DNA of 29,373 nucleotides from CAYWFU01 sp964457585. GTDB lineage: Bacteria; JACRDZ01. Both the position numbers and the translations under genes were made by a program. Below are positions 22,156-29,373 of the stretch, piece by piece. The stretch covers positions 1 through 29,373 of the forward strand of contig CAYWFU010000033.1 of NCBI GenBank assembly GCA_964457585.1. The letters are read 5' to 3'. The notes below the pieces were generated by a model. That model saw only the letters and a list, made by a program, of their open reading frames with translations. It did no database searches and had not been told where the DNA came from. Position 1 is the stretch's first letter. The number at the start of each line of letters is the position of its first letter.

Positions 22156-22580
22156 AGGTTAAGGTTGAGGTTAAGGTTTAGATTTCTTTTCTAATGAATT
22201 TATTAGCGAATTCAATTCCACCCATATTCCATTTATCATATCTGAATATTCTTTAAAATTACATTCTGTAAAATATCCTACTTTATAGCCATAAATCAGA
22301 TGACTTTTTGTTTCAGTTAATGATGCACGAGAATTATAGTAAAAATTTAACTTATCTTTAGTATGTTTTCTACCAAAACCTTCTGCTATATTACCAGAAA
22401 TAGATAAAGCAGAGCGTCTAATTTGAGAAATCAATCCATAATCTTCCTTTCTAGGAAGTTTCTCTGTAAGAATAAAAACATTTATCGATAAATCCATAGC
22501 TTTCTGCCAAACAGTCATTTGCTCAAATGAATTATACCCCATTTCTCAACCTCAGCCTCAGCCTTAACCTTAACCTAAAT
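22156..22580. mobile_element. S23 / four-helix-bundle element between inverted repeats
   Basis: GGTTAAGGTTGAGGTTAAGG at the low end and CAGCCTTAACCTTAACC at the high end are inverted repeats surrounding one gene. They reach the CLF stop codon on one side and lie 25 bp from the ACP start on the other. This fits an independent insertion unit, related to the intervening sequences that carry S23 genes in 23S rRNA of other bacteria. Confidence 0.6.
22171..22542 (-). CDS. Four-helix bundle protein (S23 / 23S rRNA intervening-sequence family)
   Basis: This 123-residue all-alpha protein has the family core FEQMTVWQKAMDLSINVF, then QIRRSALSISGNIAEGFGR. The family is named after proteins encoded in 23S rRNA intervening sequences but is widespread as stand-alone genes in uncultivated bacteria. 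Its biochemical function is unknown. The stop codon lies inside the left inverted repeat of the element. It probably rides along with the operon transcript and does not contribute to biosynthesis. Confidence 0.9.
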   Translation of the reverse strand: MGYNSFEQMTVWQKAMDLSINVFILTEKLPRKEDYGLISQIRRSALSISGNIAEGFGRKHTKDKLNFYYNSRASLTETKSHLIYGYKVGYFTECNFKEYSDMINGIWVELNSLINSLEKKSKP

Positions 22581-23819
22581 CTAATATCTACCATACTTCG
22601 ATATAACTAACGCAGCATTATTTCCACCTGGTCCAAAATTATTAATCAGTACATTATTTATTCTTGTTATCCGGGACTTATTTTCTACATAGTCCAGGTT
22701 ACAATTAATATCTTTTATTTTGTAATTAATCGTTGGCGGGATAAAACCATAAACAGTGCTGCCGATTGCAGCAGCAATCTGAAATACTCCCCCCGCGCTA
22801 AATGTTTCTCCAATCATTGATTTAATAGAACTTACAGGAATATTATAAGCAAATTTTCCAAAAACATCTTTTATCGCTTTTGTTTCCAGTTTATCCTGTA
22901 CTGGAACAGAATTAGCTGAAGCGCTGATATAATCTATATCTTTTATCCCTAATTCAGAATTTTTAATTGCTAATTTTATGCTCTCTTTTAATCCTTTTAC
23001 CTGCGGATTATATTTACCAATTCTATAAGAATCGAAACAATTGCCTATATCTTTAACTTCTGCATAAATATTTGCTTTTCTTTCATTAGCATATTCTTCA
23101 TCTTCTACCATTAAAACTACAGCACCTTCACTTAATATTATACCATTTCTTCTTTTATCAAATGGACAGGATATCTCTTCACCTTTTATGCCGGCTAAAA
23201 AATCTAATCTATAAAATCCAATAAAATTTGCCAGTGAAAGACTTTCAACTCCTCCTACTAAAACCGCCTTAATTCTACCCATTCTTATAAAATCTATTGC
23301 ATATTTTAATGCATCTAGACTTGAACTATAACCAGTTGAAATAGTAGTATTAAGTCCCTGAATATTGAAACGGATTGAAACCAGACTTGAAGCTGCATTC
23401 ATGACTGTACCAGGGAAAATCAAAGCATTTGTAAATAAAGGACCATCTTTTATTGCGCTTTTTTGAAATTCAGAAAAATTCCAAAGATTAGATAATGTTG
23501 TCCCTGTACACACACCAATATCATCGGTCGTTTCATCGTTAATATTTAATTTTGCGTCATCTATAGCTAATTTTGCAGCAGAACATAATAATCTGGCGCT
23601 TCTATCAAGATCTCTCAATCCTTTAGAACCTAAAAAATCAGACGGATTAAAATTATTAATCTCACCTCCAAGTTTGCATTTAAATTCACTGGTATCAAAT
23701 CGTGTAATTGGTTTAATTCCTGATTGACCTTGTTTCAAAGCCAGCCAGAAATTTTCTTTCCCAATACCATTAGGTGCAATTACGCCTACACCTGTTATTA
23801 CCACTCTCTTTTTTTTCAT
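22581..23819 (-). CDS. Ketosynthase-like chain length factor (active site lost)
   Basis: This 412-residue thiolase-fold protein aligns along its whole length with the intact ketosynthase of this operon. All catalytic residues are replaced: the Cys position is Tyr164 (TISTGYSSSLDAL), the first His is Ser301 (ISASANSVPVQD) and the second is Glu338 (SIKSMIGETFS). The fold and dimer-interface sequences remain, e.g. FDTSEFKCKLGGEI. This is the pattern of chain length factors in type II polyketide synthases and of ApeC-type proteins, which pair with an active KS and set chain length. The partner should be the 19416-20624 protein. A decarboxylase-only role is possible but would normally require the His residues. 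Confidence 0.9.
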   Translation of the reverse strand: MKKKRVVITGVGVIAPNGIGKENFWLALKQGQSGIKPITRFDTSEFKCKLGGEINNFNPSDFLGSKGLRDLDRSARLLCSAAKLAIDDAKLNINDETTDDIGVCTGTTLSNLWNFSEFQKSAIKDGPLFTNALIFPGTVMNAASSLVSIRFNIQGLNTTISTGYSSSLDALKYAIDFIRMGRIKAVLVGGVESLSLANFIGFYRLDFLAGIKGEEISCPFDKRRNGIILSEGAVVLMVEDEEYANERKANIYAEVKDIGNCFDSYRIGKYNPQVKGLKESIKLAIKNSELGIKDIDYISASANSVPVQDKLETKAIKDVFGKFAYNIPVSSIKSMIGETFSAGGVFQIAAAIGSTVYGFIPPTINYKIKDINCNLDYVENKSRITRINNVLINNFGPGGNNAALVISKYGRY

Positions 23820-23838
23820 TTATTAATAACCTATTAAC

Positions 23839-24579
23839 CTAACTCATTCCACCATCAACAATTATAGTCTGCCCGGTTATAAAACTGGCATCATCACTTG
23901 CCAAAAATTTTACAACTTTTGCTATTTCTTCCGGTTTACCAAATCTATTTAGAGGTATCTGTTTTTTTATTTGATTTTTATATTCTTCTTTTAAATTTAT
24001 CAGCATATCTGTTTCTATGAAACCAGGCGCAACAGCATTAACCCTTATATTATTTGCAGCTACTTCACGCGCGAGCGAGCGCGTAAAACCAATTATCCCT
24101 GCTTTGGAAGCAGCATAATTAGTCTGTCCAGACATACCTGTAATTCCGGTTATTGATGAAATATTTATAATATTACCGCTTTTTTGTTTTATAAATGTTA
24201 TAATTGCAGCTCGTGTAAGATTAAATGTCCCATACAGATTGGTTGTTATTACTTCATGCCAATCACTGATATCCATAAAAGCTAATGCTTTATCTTTAAT
24301 TATTCCAGCATTATTAATAACTATATCGAACCCTGCAAAAAAATCTTTAGTATTATCAACCCATGTTTTAACAGATGTATAGTCTTTTATATCCACCTGG
24401 AAGGATTTAACACCTGCTCCAAGATGTTTAATTTCACTTTCCAGTTTTTCTGCGTCTTTTATGCTTTTAAGAAAATTAAAACTTATATTAGCGCCTTCCT
24501 TTGCTAATTCAATAGCAATAGCTCTACCTATACCTCTTGTTGCACCGCTAATGATAGCTGTTTTATTTTTAAATAGCAT
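23839..24579 (-). CDS. FabG-like 3-oxoacyl-ACP reductase
   Basis: This 246-residue classical SDR has the cofactor motif SGATRGIG (residues 11-18), INNAG at 88-92, and the catalytic Ser142, Tyr155 and Lys159 (NYAASK). The C-terminal DDASFITGQTIIVDGGMS is typical of FabG. It uses NADPH to reduce the 3-ketoacyl-ACP made by the KS-CLF. I chose the ATG at 24579 (AGGA six bases upstream). The longer upstream frame adds 32 residues with no SDR similarity. It lies 19 bp before the CLF gene. Confidence 0.93.
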   Translation of the reverse strand: MLFKNKTAIISGATRGIGRAIAIELAKEGANISFNFLKSIKDAEKLESEIKHLGAGVKSFQVDIKDYTSVKTWVDNTKDFFAGFDIVINNAGIIKDKALAFMDISDWHEVITTNLYGTFNLTRAAIITFIKQKSGNIINISSITGITGMSGQTNYAASKAGIIGFTRSLAREVAANNIRVNAVAPGFIETDMLINLKEEYKNQIKKQIPLNRFGKPEEIAKVVKFLASDDASFITGQTIIVDGGMS

Positions 24580-24703
24580 ATTATTCCTGCATAGAAAATA
24601 GTAATTAAGTATACTGGCAAGTATTTTTAAGATGTTCAAAAGAAATTTTAGTCCACAATAGTTATATATTAGCACTTTATTAATAAAAAAATCAACTTAT
24701 AAA

Positions 24704-25129
24704 TTATAATTTCTTCAAAGTATTTTCTATTTGAGATGGAATTCGTGTTATTTGAAAAGCATGATTGGCAAATAAATGCTGTGTAAATCCAGTTGCTGCT
24801 AATTCATTAGTTTGCGTACGGATAATTTCATAATTAAATTCCAAATAGGTTTTTTCTAATTGTTTAAGAGATGTGCTTATATTGATTAAATCATCATAAT
24901 ATAATGGTATTTTAAACTCACAATTAGCTTTTTTTATTGGCAGGTATATTTTTGATTTTATTAATTCAGCATTATTTATTCCAGCCTGACGTAAAAATTC
25001 CTGATGCCCTTTTTCAAAAAAGACAAAATAATTTGCAAAATATACTACTCCAACACTATCAGTTTCAGCTAGACTAATTCTGTATGTTATGTCAACTTTT
25101 TTATTTATCACTTTTTTATTTATCAACAT
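24704..25129 (-). CDS. 4HBT-family acyl thioesterase (hotdog fold)
   Basis: This hotdog thioesterase of about 141 residues has the signature AETDSVGVVYFANYFVFFEK, which includes the catalytic Asp24 and the conserved Tyr30 and Asn33. Family members cleave acyl-CoA or acyl-ACP thioesters. Here it probably releases or edits chains of the operon's synthase, like ApeK-type proteins. Its ATG at 25129 lies within the last codons of the AMP-ligase gene (7-bp overlap), which decides the start against 25150. The remaining sequence is ordinary for the family. Confidence 0.88.
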   Translation of the reverse strand: MLINKKVINKKVDITYRISLAETDSVGVVYFANYFVFFEKGHQEFLRQAGINNAELIKSKIYLPIKKANCEFKIPLYYDDLINISTSLKQLEKTYLEFNYEIIRTQTNELAATGFTQHLFANHAFQITRIPSQIENTLKKL

Positions 25130-26619
25130 CCCAGAAGCGCCTTTCTGCAAATTTTACCACTTCCGGTCTTAGGGAGAGATTCACAAAATTCAACTATTTT
25201 AGGTATTTTATAGCTAGCAATTTTTTCATTGCAAAATCTAATAATTTCAGTTTTTGAACACATAACTCCCTTTTTTAGAACAATAAATATTTTTGGAATT
25301 TCACCTCTTATTGAATCTCTTACTGGAGCTAATGCCACTTCTTCTATTTTTTCATTTTCTAATAATACCTCTTCTACTTCCTGCGGATAGATTTTGTATC
25401 CGCCGACGTTAATCATTTCACTTTTACGTGATACATGATAAATAAAGCCATCTTTATCCCTGTGTCCTAAATCACCAGTATAAAACCATCCATCTTTCAT
25501 AACTTTTTTAGTTTCATCTGAAAGTTTATAATATCCTCTAAACATGCTTGGCCCATGTGCAATTATCTCTCCAACAGTATCAGGAGGAACCTCTTTACCT
25601 GTTTCATCTACTATTTTAACTTCCACTTTTAATATTGGTTTACCAAGTGATCCATAGCGTTTGGATTCAAAATTGTTAGAAATATAAATACCCATTTCTG
25701 TCATAGCTAATACATCCATAACATTTGTTTTGAACTTTTTTTCAAATTCCAGAATATCCTTTAAAGGAAATCGCATTCCTCCAGGAATTACAAGTCTAAG
25801 TGATGAAATATTATATTCATCAGGCTCAGTTAAATTCAAAAGCATAAGACAAACTACTGCAGCGCTCATCATTATATTTACATTATATTTTTCAATATTT
25901 TGTAAAATCTTCTGCGGATTGCTATTTTCCATAAGAATTGATGTTGAACCGGTAAAAAGCGGTAAAATCACTGAATTATGCGAAGAAAGAAAAGAAGGGA
26001 GCAATACTAACCAGTTATCTTTATCAGTAATTTTATAAGTACTTGCCATAGCTTCAATATGAGCTAATATTCCCGAATGATCCCAATATGCGCCTTTAGG
26101 TGTGCTTGTTGTTCCTGATGTGAACTGTATTGCTGCTATGTCTTTAGAAAAAGCAGTATATTCATAATTGAATTCTTTTGAAACTTTTGTTTGCAATTCT
26201 TTGAGTGGTAAATATTCATGCGCATTGCCATCAATTACCAGTATATCTCGAAATTCAAATTTTTCTTCCAGTTCCCTGACTTTTTTTAAAAATTCACTTT
26301 CACATATTAAAATTTTAGGCCGTGTTGTTGAAATTATCGGAGAAGCAAGTTCTTGAGCGGTTAATTTATAATTTAAGGGTACATTAATTGCACCTACTTT
26401 TATACATGCAAGATAACTGATTATAAATTCCGGACGTTTGCTTAGCATAAGCGAAACACAATCTCCTGGCTGAACACCAAGATGAATAAAAACATTTGCC
26501 ATTTGATTTACCTTTACATATAACTCACTGAAAGAAATTTTTATATCTTTATAAATTAATGCTGTTTTATCATTGTATTTTTTACATGTTTCATCAAATA
26601 ATTCAATTATTGTTTTCAT
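25123..26619 (-). CDS. AMP-forming acyl-CoA/acyl-ACP ligase (ANL superfamily)
   Basis: This 498-residue adenylate-forming enzyme has the phosphate-binding loop FTSGTTSTPKG at 166-176. The A7/A8 segment GWFYTGDLGHRDKDGFIY is followed by SRKSEMINVGGYKIYP, and the C-terminal catalytic Lys489 lies in PKTGSGKICRKAL. It activates a carboxylic acid with ATP and loads it onto CoA or ACP. In this operon it would supply the starter unit or re-activate a released acid. The substrate is not predictable. It is followed by the thioesterase with an overlap. Confidence 0.91.
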   Translation of the reverse strand: MKTIIELFDETCKKYNDKTALIYKDIKISFSELYVKVNQMANVFIHLGVQPGDCVSLMLSKRPEFIISYLACIKVGAINVPLNYKLTAQELASPIISTTRPKILICESEFLKKVRELEEKFEFRDILVIDGNAHEYLPLKELQTKVSKEFNYEYTAFSKDIAAIQFTSGTTSTPKGAYWDHSGILAHIEAMASTYKITDKDNWLVLLPSFLSSHNSVILPLFTGSTSILMENSNPQKILQNIEKYNVNIMMSAAVVCLMLLNLTEPDEYNISSLRLVIPGGMRFPLKDILEFEKKFKTNVMDVLAMTEMGIYISNNFESKRYGSLGKPILKVEVKIVDETGKEVPPDTVGEIIAHGPSMFRGYYKLSDETKKVMKDGWFYTGDLGHRDKDGFIYHVSRKSEMINVGGYKIYPQEVEEVLLENEKIEEVALAPVRDSIRGEIPKIFIVLKKGVMCSKTEIIRFCNEKIASYKIPKIVEFCESLPKTGSGKICRKALLGC

Positions 26620-26884
26620 TTTTATAGTCCTGAAAAGGATAATAGCAATTGAAGCTCAGCCACTTATGCGGCGAGCTTCAATTGTATATTGCTACAAGTG
26701 CTGGAAAATTAAAGTCTGTTCCCCCCGGACGCTTTAATTTTTTTTGCACTTTTTGCAAACTTTTTTTTTGGAAGCATTCAGCCATCAGCTTTCAGCATTC
26801 AGCTAGAATCAAGAGAATCTGAATTAAAACTAATTCTTTAAACTGATAGCTGACAACTGATAGCTGAACGCTTACTCATTTTCA
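26620..26884. other. Structured intergenic region between the U32 genes and the ligase gene
   Basis: It holds three structures. The first is a perfect 11-bp hairpin, AATTGAAGCTC...GAGCTTCAATT (26647-26657 and 26673-26683). The second is a 10-bp hairpin, AAAATTAAAG...CTTTAATTTT (26705-26714 and 26732-26741), with a run of T on the plus strand. The third is a long imperfect palindrome made of CATTCAGC/GCTGATAGCTGA units (26771-26874). No gene is present. It may end or attenuate transcription after the U32 genes. Confidence 0.5.
26771..26874. repeat. TTCAGC/GCTGA-unit imperfect palindrome
   Basis: GCATTCAGCCATCAGCTTTC at the low end pairs imperfectly with GATAGCTGACAACTGATAGC at the high end. 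The repeated TTCAGC/GCTGA units are typical of a dispersed palindrome family. No ORF lies inside. Confidence 0.6.
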
Positions 26885-28051
26885 TTATTGAAAAAATCTG
26901 CTTTCAACCAAACTTTCTGTGATATTAGCAAATTCGCCTTTTATTTTATTAACATCAAATTCTTCTGGAATATTACAAGCTTTATCAGCTATTCGATAAC
27001 AGTATTTGCATTCTTCACAAATTATATTCATACAATCATGAAATTTAAAAAAATCTATAAAACCATCTAATTTGGTATTATCAATATAAAATTTAACATT
27101 TTCCATAGCATTTGTGATGCTTCTTAATTGCGTTAAATCTGCATAATCGGAACGCTTAAAATATTTAATCGCAGAACGCTTCTGACCTGATGGGCGTTCA
27201 TCAGTAAGGCTTAAAATATCTGCCAGATTACCCTTATAACTGCGTGAAGCATAAGCGTGTACAGTGTTTGTTAGCCAGGCAGTTGATTTGGTACGTTCCA
27301 TCAGCTTGAATTTATCTATACCAATTGCTTCATAATGATGGAGGTCTTCAGGGCGTATCCATCGGGCTTTAATTAATTCCACAGGATTTTGAAGTTTTTG
27401 ATATGAACAATTAATAAAAGGATAATCAATATAAAAACCATTTGTAATTCCATCTGATTGTGAAGCATGAGCATTAATATTTTGATGATATCCGCGATAT
27501 GGGCAGCCGAATAAACAGCCTGTATTAGCTAAAACCTGCAAATCGCATTTTACTGCTTTACGCAAATTTTTTAGAAATTTAAAATCACGGTTATATTTCT
27601 GAATTATAGTAATTTCATCAGCTCCTAATTCTTCAAAAAATTTAGCGCGCTGAATACTGTTTACATGAGTAAATATGGAAATTACAACCTTTATGCGCGG
27701 AAAATTCTTTTTTATTAATTCCAGCATATAAGGAACAACAACAGTAACATAATCAACACCAATAGAATCTATCCAAGCTAATTCTTTTAATATTGCTTTT
27801 TCTGTTAGATTATCATATTCTCGATTTCCCAGACATGCGGCATTCATAAGATAATTAAATTTAATTCCATATGAATGAGCTTTCTCTATATATTTTTCTG
27901 CATATTCTCTGTTGATGTGAGGTAAAAGAGATGAAGGTCTGCCTCCGCCAACTACATCAAATGGTAATTTGCCATATATAGTATGCATGGGAAGCGTTTT
28001 AATATTTTCCAATAATTCAAAATCCCAGTTGGTAGCTAACGTAAATCGCAT
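26885..28051 (-). CDS. U32 peptidase-like protein 2 (putative Fe-S enzyme)
   Basis: This 388-residue TIM-barrel-type U32 protein has Cys73 (AACLGN), Cys179/Cys183 (TGCLFGCPY) and a C-terminal cluster, Cys340, 345, 348 and 351 (C-x4-C-x2-C-x2-C). Proteolysis is doubtful for U32 proteins. UbiU/UbiV, RlhA and TrhP are U32 enzymes of oxygen-independent hydroxylation, and UbiU/V hold a [4Fe-4S] cluster on four cysteines. The cysteine pattern here could bind one or two clusters. Its start overlaps the upstream U32 gene by 16 bp, suggesting a heterodimer like UbiU-UbiV. An oxygen-free hydroxylation or related modification of the operon's product is inference. Confidence 0.85.
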   Translation of the reverse strand: MRFTLATNWDFELLENIKTLPMHTIYGKLPFDVVGGGRPSSLLPHINREYAEKYIEKAHSYGIKFNYLMNAACLGNREYDNLTEKAILKELAWIDSIGVDYVTVVVPYMLELIKKNFPRIKVVISIFTHVNSIQRAKFFEELGADEITIIQKYNRDFKFLKNLRKAVKCDLQVLANTGCLFGCPYRGYHQNINAHASQSDGITNGFYIDYPFINCSYQKLQNPVELIKARWIRPEDLHHYEAIGIDKFKLMERTKSTAWLTNTVHAYASRSYKGNLADILSLTDERPSGQKRSAIKYFKRSDYADLTQLRSITNAMENVKFYIDNTKLDGFIDFFKFHDCMNIICEECKYCYRIADKACNIPEEFDVNKIKGEFANITESLVESRFFQ

Positions 28052-29085
28052 ACAACATCCCTCATTTTAACTCTATTAATATTAAAATTAATAGTATTTT
28101 CTCTTGACTGAATATTTATGACCTGTTTTGAAATTTGATTGCAATAACTACATAATGAACAATCAGTCAATCGACAATTGATAAACCCGAATTTTTGTAA
28201 AAAATCCTGTGGAAATTTTCTATTATCAATACAAATTTTTTGTTTTTGCGCGAGCACAGGATCTAATAGTTCCAATAGATTCCCATAAAATTTTTTATTT
28301 ATATAACTTTGAACTATTTTATTGAGCCATATTATTTCATTGTAATTTCCTTCAAGATGAAAATCCTTAAATCCAAGTTCAAGATAATAATCGATATCTT
28401 CTGGTCTTATCCATCTTGATTTAATTAATTCTTCAGGGTGATTATAAAAATTCTGACATTTGTCAAACCAATTTTCCACTTTATCCTGTTCATTTTCATT
28501 ATGAATATGAGATAAACTATTTAAATGTGACCGTTCATAAGGACACCCGTAAATGCATGTATGATTTAATACTATATGAAAATTGCTTCTAAATTTTCTT
28601 AATTTTTCCAGAAGATTGAAATTTCTGTTTGCATCTGCTGGTAATATAAATTCCCTTACTCCCATTTTTTCATAAAATTGTATTCTCTGAATGCAGTCAA
28701 AATCTGTTTTCATGGACAATATTGGAGTAATATTCGGAAATTTTTTTAGAACTATTTCTACTATGTATGGGATAGAAAGGGTTATATAGTTTACTCCCAT
28801 TTCCTGTATTATTTTCAGATGATTTAAAATCTTATTATGATACTCTCGAATAAATTCAACATTTCCAAGACAAGTAGGGTCGAATATATAATTAAAATTC
28901 CATCCTTCTTTATTTGCAAAAATTACTTTATTTCTTATTTTTTCTAAATTCTCTTCTGAAGCATTAAAAATATTTTCCCAGTGAAATACTTCATTAACAC
29001 AAAAAAGATTAGGATTTGAAATATCTTTTTTGTTTAATTCTTTATAAATATTATTTTTTTGATCAACAGGTAAAAAAAAACGCAT
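28036..29085 (-). CDS. U32 peptidase-like protein 1 (putative Fe-S enzyme)
   Basis: This 349-residue U32 protein (ATG at 29085 with GAGAGG upstream, preferred to 29121) is paralogous to the next gene. It has Cys72 (DPTCLGN), Cys177/Cys181 (HTCIYGCPY) and C-terminal Cys304, 309, 312 and 315, with exactly the same C-x4-C-x2-C-x2-C spacing. Shared blocks such as SRWIRPEDI also match. It is the first gene of the operon and starts about 20 bp after a sigma-54-like promoter. A pair of Fe-S U32 proteins at the head of a fatty-acid/polyketide operon is unusual. Confidence 0.85.
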   Translation of the reverse strand: MRFFLPVDQKNNIYKELNKKDISNPNLFCVNEVFHWENIFNASEENLEKIRNKVIFANKEGWNFNYIFDPTCLGNVEFIREYHNKILNHLKIIQEMGVNYITLSIPYIVEIVLKKFPNITPILSMKTDFDCIQRIQFYEKMGVREFILPADANRNFNLLEKLRKFRSNFHIVLNHTCIYGCPYERSHLNSLSHIHNENEQDKVENWFDKCQNFYNHPEELIKSRWIRPEDIDYYLELGFKDFHLEGNYNEIIWLNKIVQSYINKKFYGNLLELLDPVLAQKQKICIDNRKFPQDFLQKFGFINCRLTDCSLCSYCNQISKQVINIQSRENTINFNINRVKMRDVVCDLR

Positions 29086-29116
29086 ATTTATACCTCTCTT
29101 TGCAAATATTATTAGA

Positions 29117-29134
29117 AGCAATAATTATGCCAAA
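29117..29134 (-). promoter_or_regulatory. Sigma-54-like promoter upstream of the biosynthetic operon
   Basis: The minus strand reads TTGGCATAATTATTGCTT: TGGC and TTGC with GG and GC separated by exactly 10 bases, as in -24/-12 promoters. Transcription would start near 29106 and leave a leader of about 20 nt containing GAGAGG. A sigma-70 reading (TTGGCA, 16 bp, TAATAT) overlaps it. Confidence 0.45.
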
Positions 29135-29146
29135 ATATATGAGGTA

Positions 29147-29174
29147 GTAGAGACGCAAAATTTTGCGTCTCTAC
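29147..29174. repeat. 28-bp perfect palindrome (GAGACGC...)
   Basis: The centre is GAGACGCAAAATTTTGCGTC, identical over 28 bp to the core at 17436-17463. It lies just upstream of the candidate operon promoter and outside the composite arms. Confidence 0.85.
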
Positions 29175-29220
29175 TCTGCGGTAGATTATCAGGATATCTT
29201 CTCTCTTTGATAGGATATAA

Positions 29221-29373
29221 ATTTATCTGAAAGTGCCAATGAATTGGCACAAATATAAATAATGAAGAACCCTGTGGCAGAGCCACAGGGTTCTTCTGTC
29301 TCTGATAGGAATATTTTATTATTTATATTTGTGCCAATTCATCCCTGCAGTAAACTGCAGGGTATTCTTGGCA
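29221..29373. repeat. Composite repeat cluster at the window end
   Basis: It consists of an arm pair with no core (AAGTGCCAATGAATTGGCAC), then a separate hairpin GAAGAACCCTGTGGC...GTTCTTC (29264-29296). A GTGCCAATTC arm with the CTGCAG core follows. The last 41 bases equal the first 41 of the window. Confidence 0.85.

Noticed and set aside
22156..22580. Part of a 23S rRNA gene, because S23 proteins are named after rRNA intervening sequences
   Set aside because: The flanks are coding sequence of the CLF and ACP genes. No rRNA sequence is present.
26705..26752. Terminator for plus-strand transcription (hairpin followed by T-run)
   Set aside because: No plus-strand gene ends there. On the minus strand the U-run is only four bases, so it is recorded as a hairpin only.
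2916..28070. Plus-strand open frames such as 9119-9448, 13073-13441, 16395-16580 and 25730-26038
   Set aside because: Each lies antisense to a well-supported minus-strand gene or gene fragment and shows no recognisable protein motif. A low-GC genome produces many such shadows.
26885..29085. Collagenase-type secreted proteases
   Set aside because: No signal peptide or known protease catalytic motif was seen. The U32 'peptidase' name is historical and the cysteine pattern points to Fe-S enzymes.
1..29373. CRISPR array
   Set aside because: The repeats are palindromic and dispersed with irregular spacing. There is no run of regularly spaced direct repeats and no cas gene.

Overview
This window comes from a low-GC (roughly 30% by eye) bacterial genome. 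The U32 proteins, the density of toxin-antitoxin genes and the repeat load suggest an uncultivated anaerobe, perhaps of a candidate phylum. No rRNA, tRNA or ribosomal protein gene is present to place it, so the taxonomy is a guess. Every convincing gene lies on the minus strand, so transcription runs from high to low coordinates.

Region 1 (29.1-19.4 kb) is a compact biosynthetic operon. In order of transcription it encodes two U32 'peptidase-like' proteins with matching cysteine motifs, an acyl-CoA/acyl-ACP ligase, a 4HBT thioesterase, a FabG-like ketoreductase, a chain-length-factor-like ketosynthase with no catalytic residues, an acyl carrier protein, a FabZ-like dehydratase and a complete ketosynthase. 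A sigma-54-like promoter sits just upstream of the first gene. Two accessory modules are inserted in the operon: a four-helix-bundle (S23) gene between inverted repeats, and a nucleotidyltransferase/small-protein pair.

Region 2 (19.3-6.8 kb) is an island of toxin-antitoxin and stress modules: Uma2, a fused MNT-HEPN protein, DUF4258/DUF2283, YgiT, two MNT-HEPN pairs, two VapBC pairs, ORF6N, an aspartic protease, an orphan DUF104-type antitoxin, an AbiEii-like nucleotidyltransferase and HicAB. Between them lie pseudogene pieces, two MITEs and several families of palindromic repeats. Many fragments are copies of genes found intact elsewhere in the window (Uma2, the thioester-reductase-like SDR, HicB, VapC ends). 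This gives a record of insertions, internal deletions and chimaeric junctions.

Region 3 (6.8-0.2 kb) encodes a thioester-reductase-like SDR, two paralogous CrtI/RetSat-type FAD oxidoreductases and a membrane sensor histidine kinase. Their orientation, family content and the SDR-paralogue pieces inside the island suggest that regions 1 and 3 were, or still are, one pathway: an oxygen-independent type II polyketide/fatty-acid system making an unsaturated or otherwise modified acyl chain. The product cannot be read from the sequence.

The first and last 41 bases of the window are identical and are part of a dispersed palindromic repeat. Either the contig ends in repeats or it is circular.
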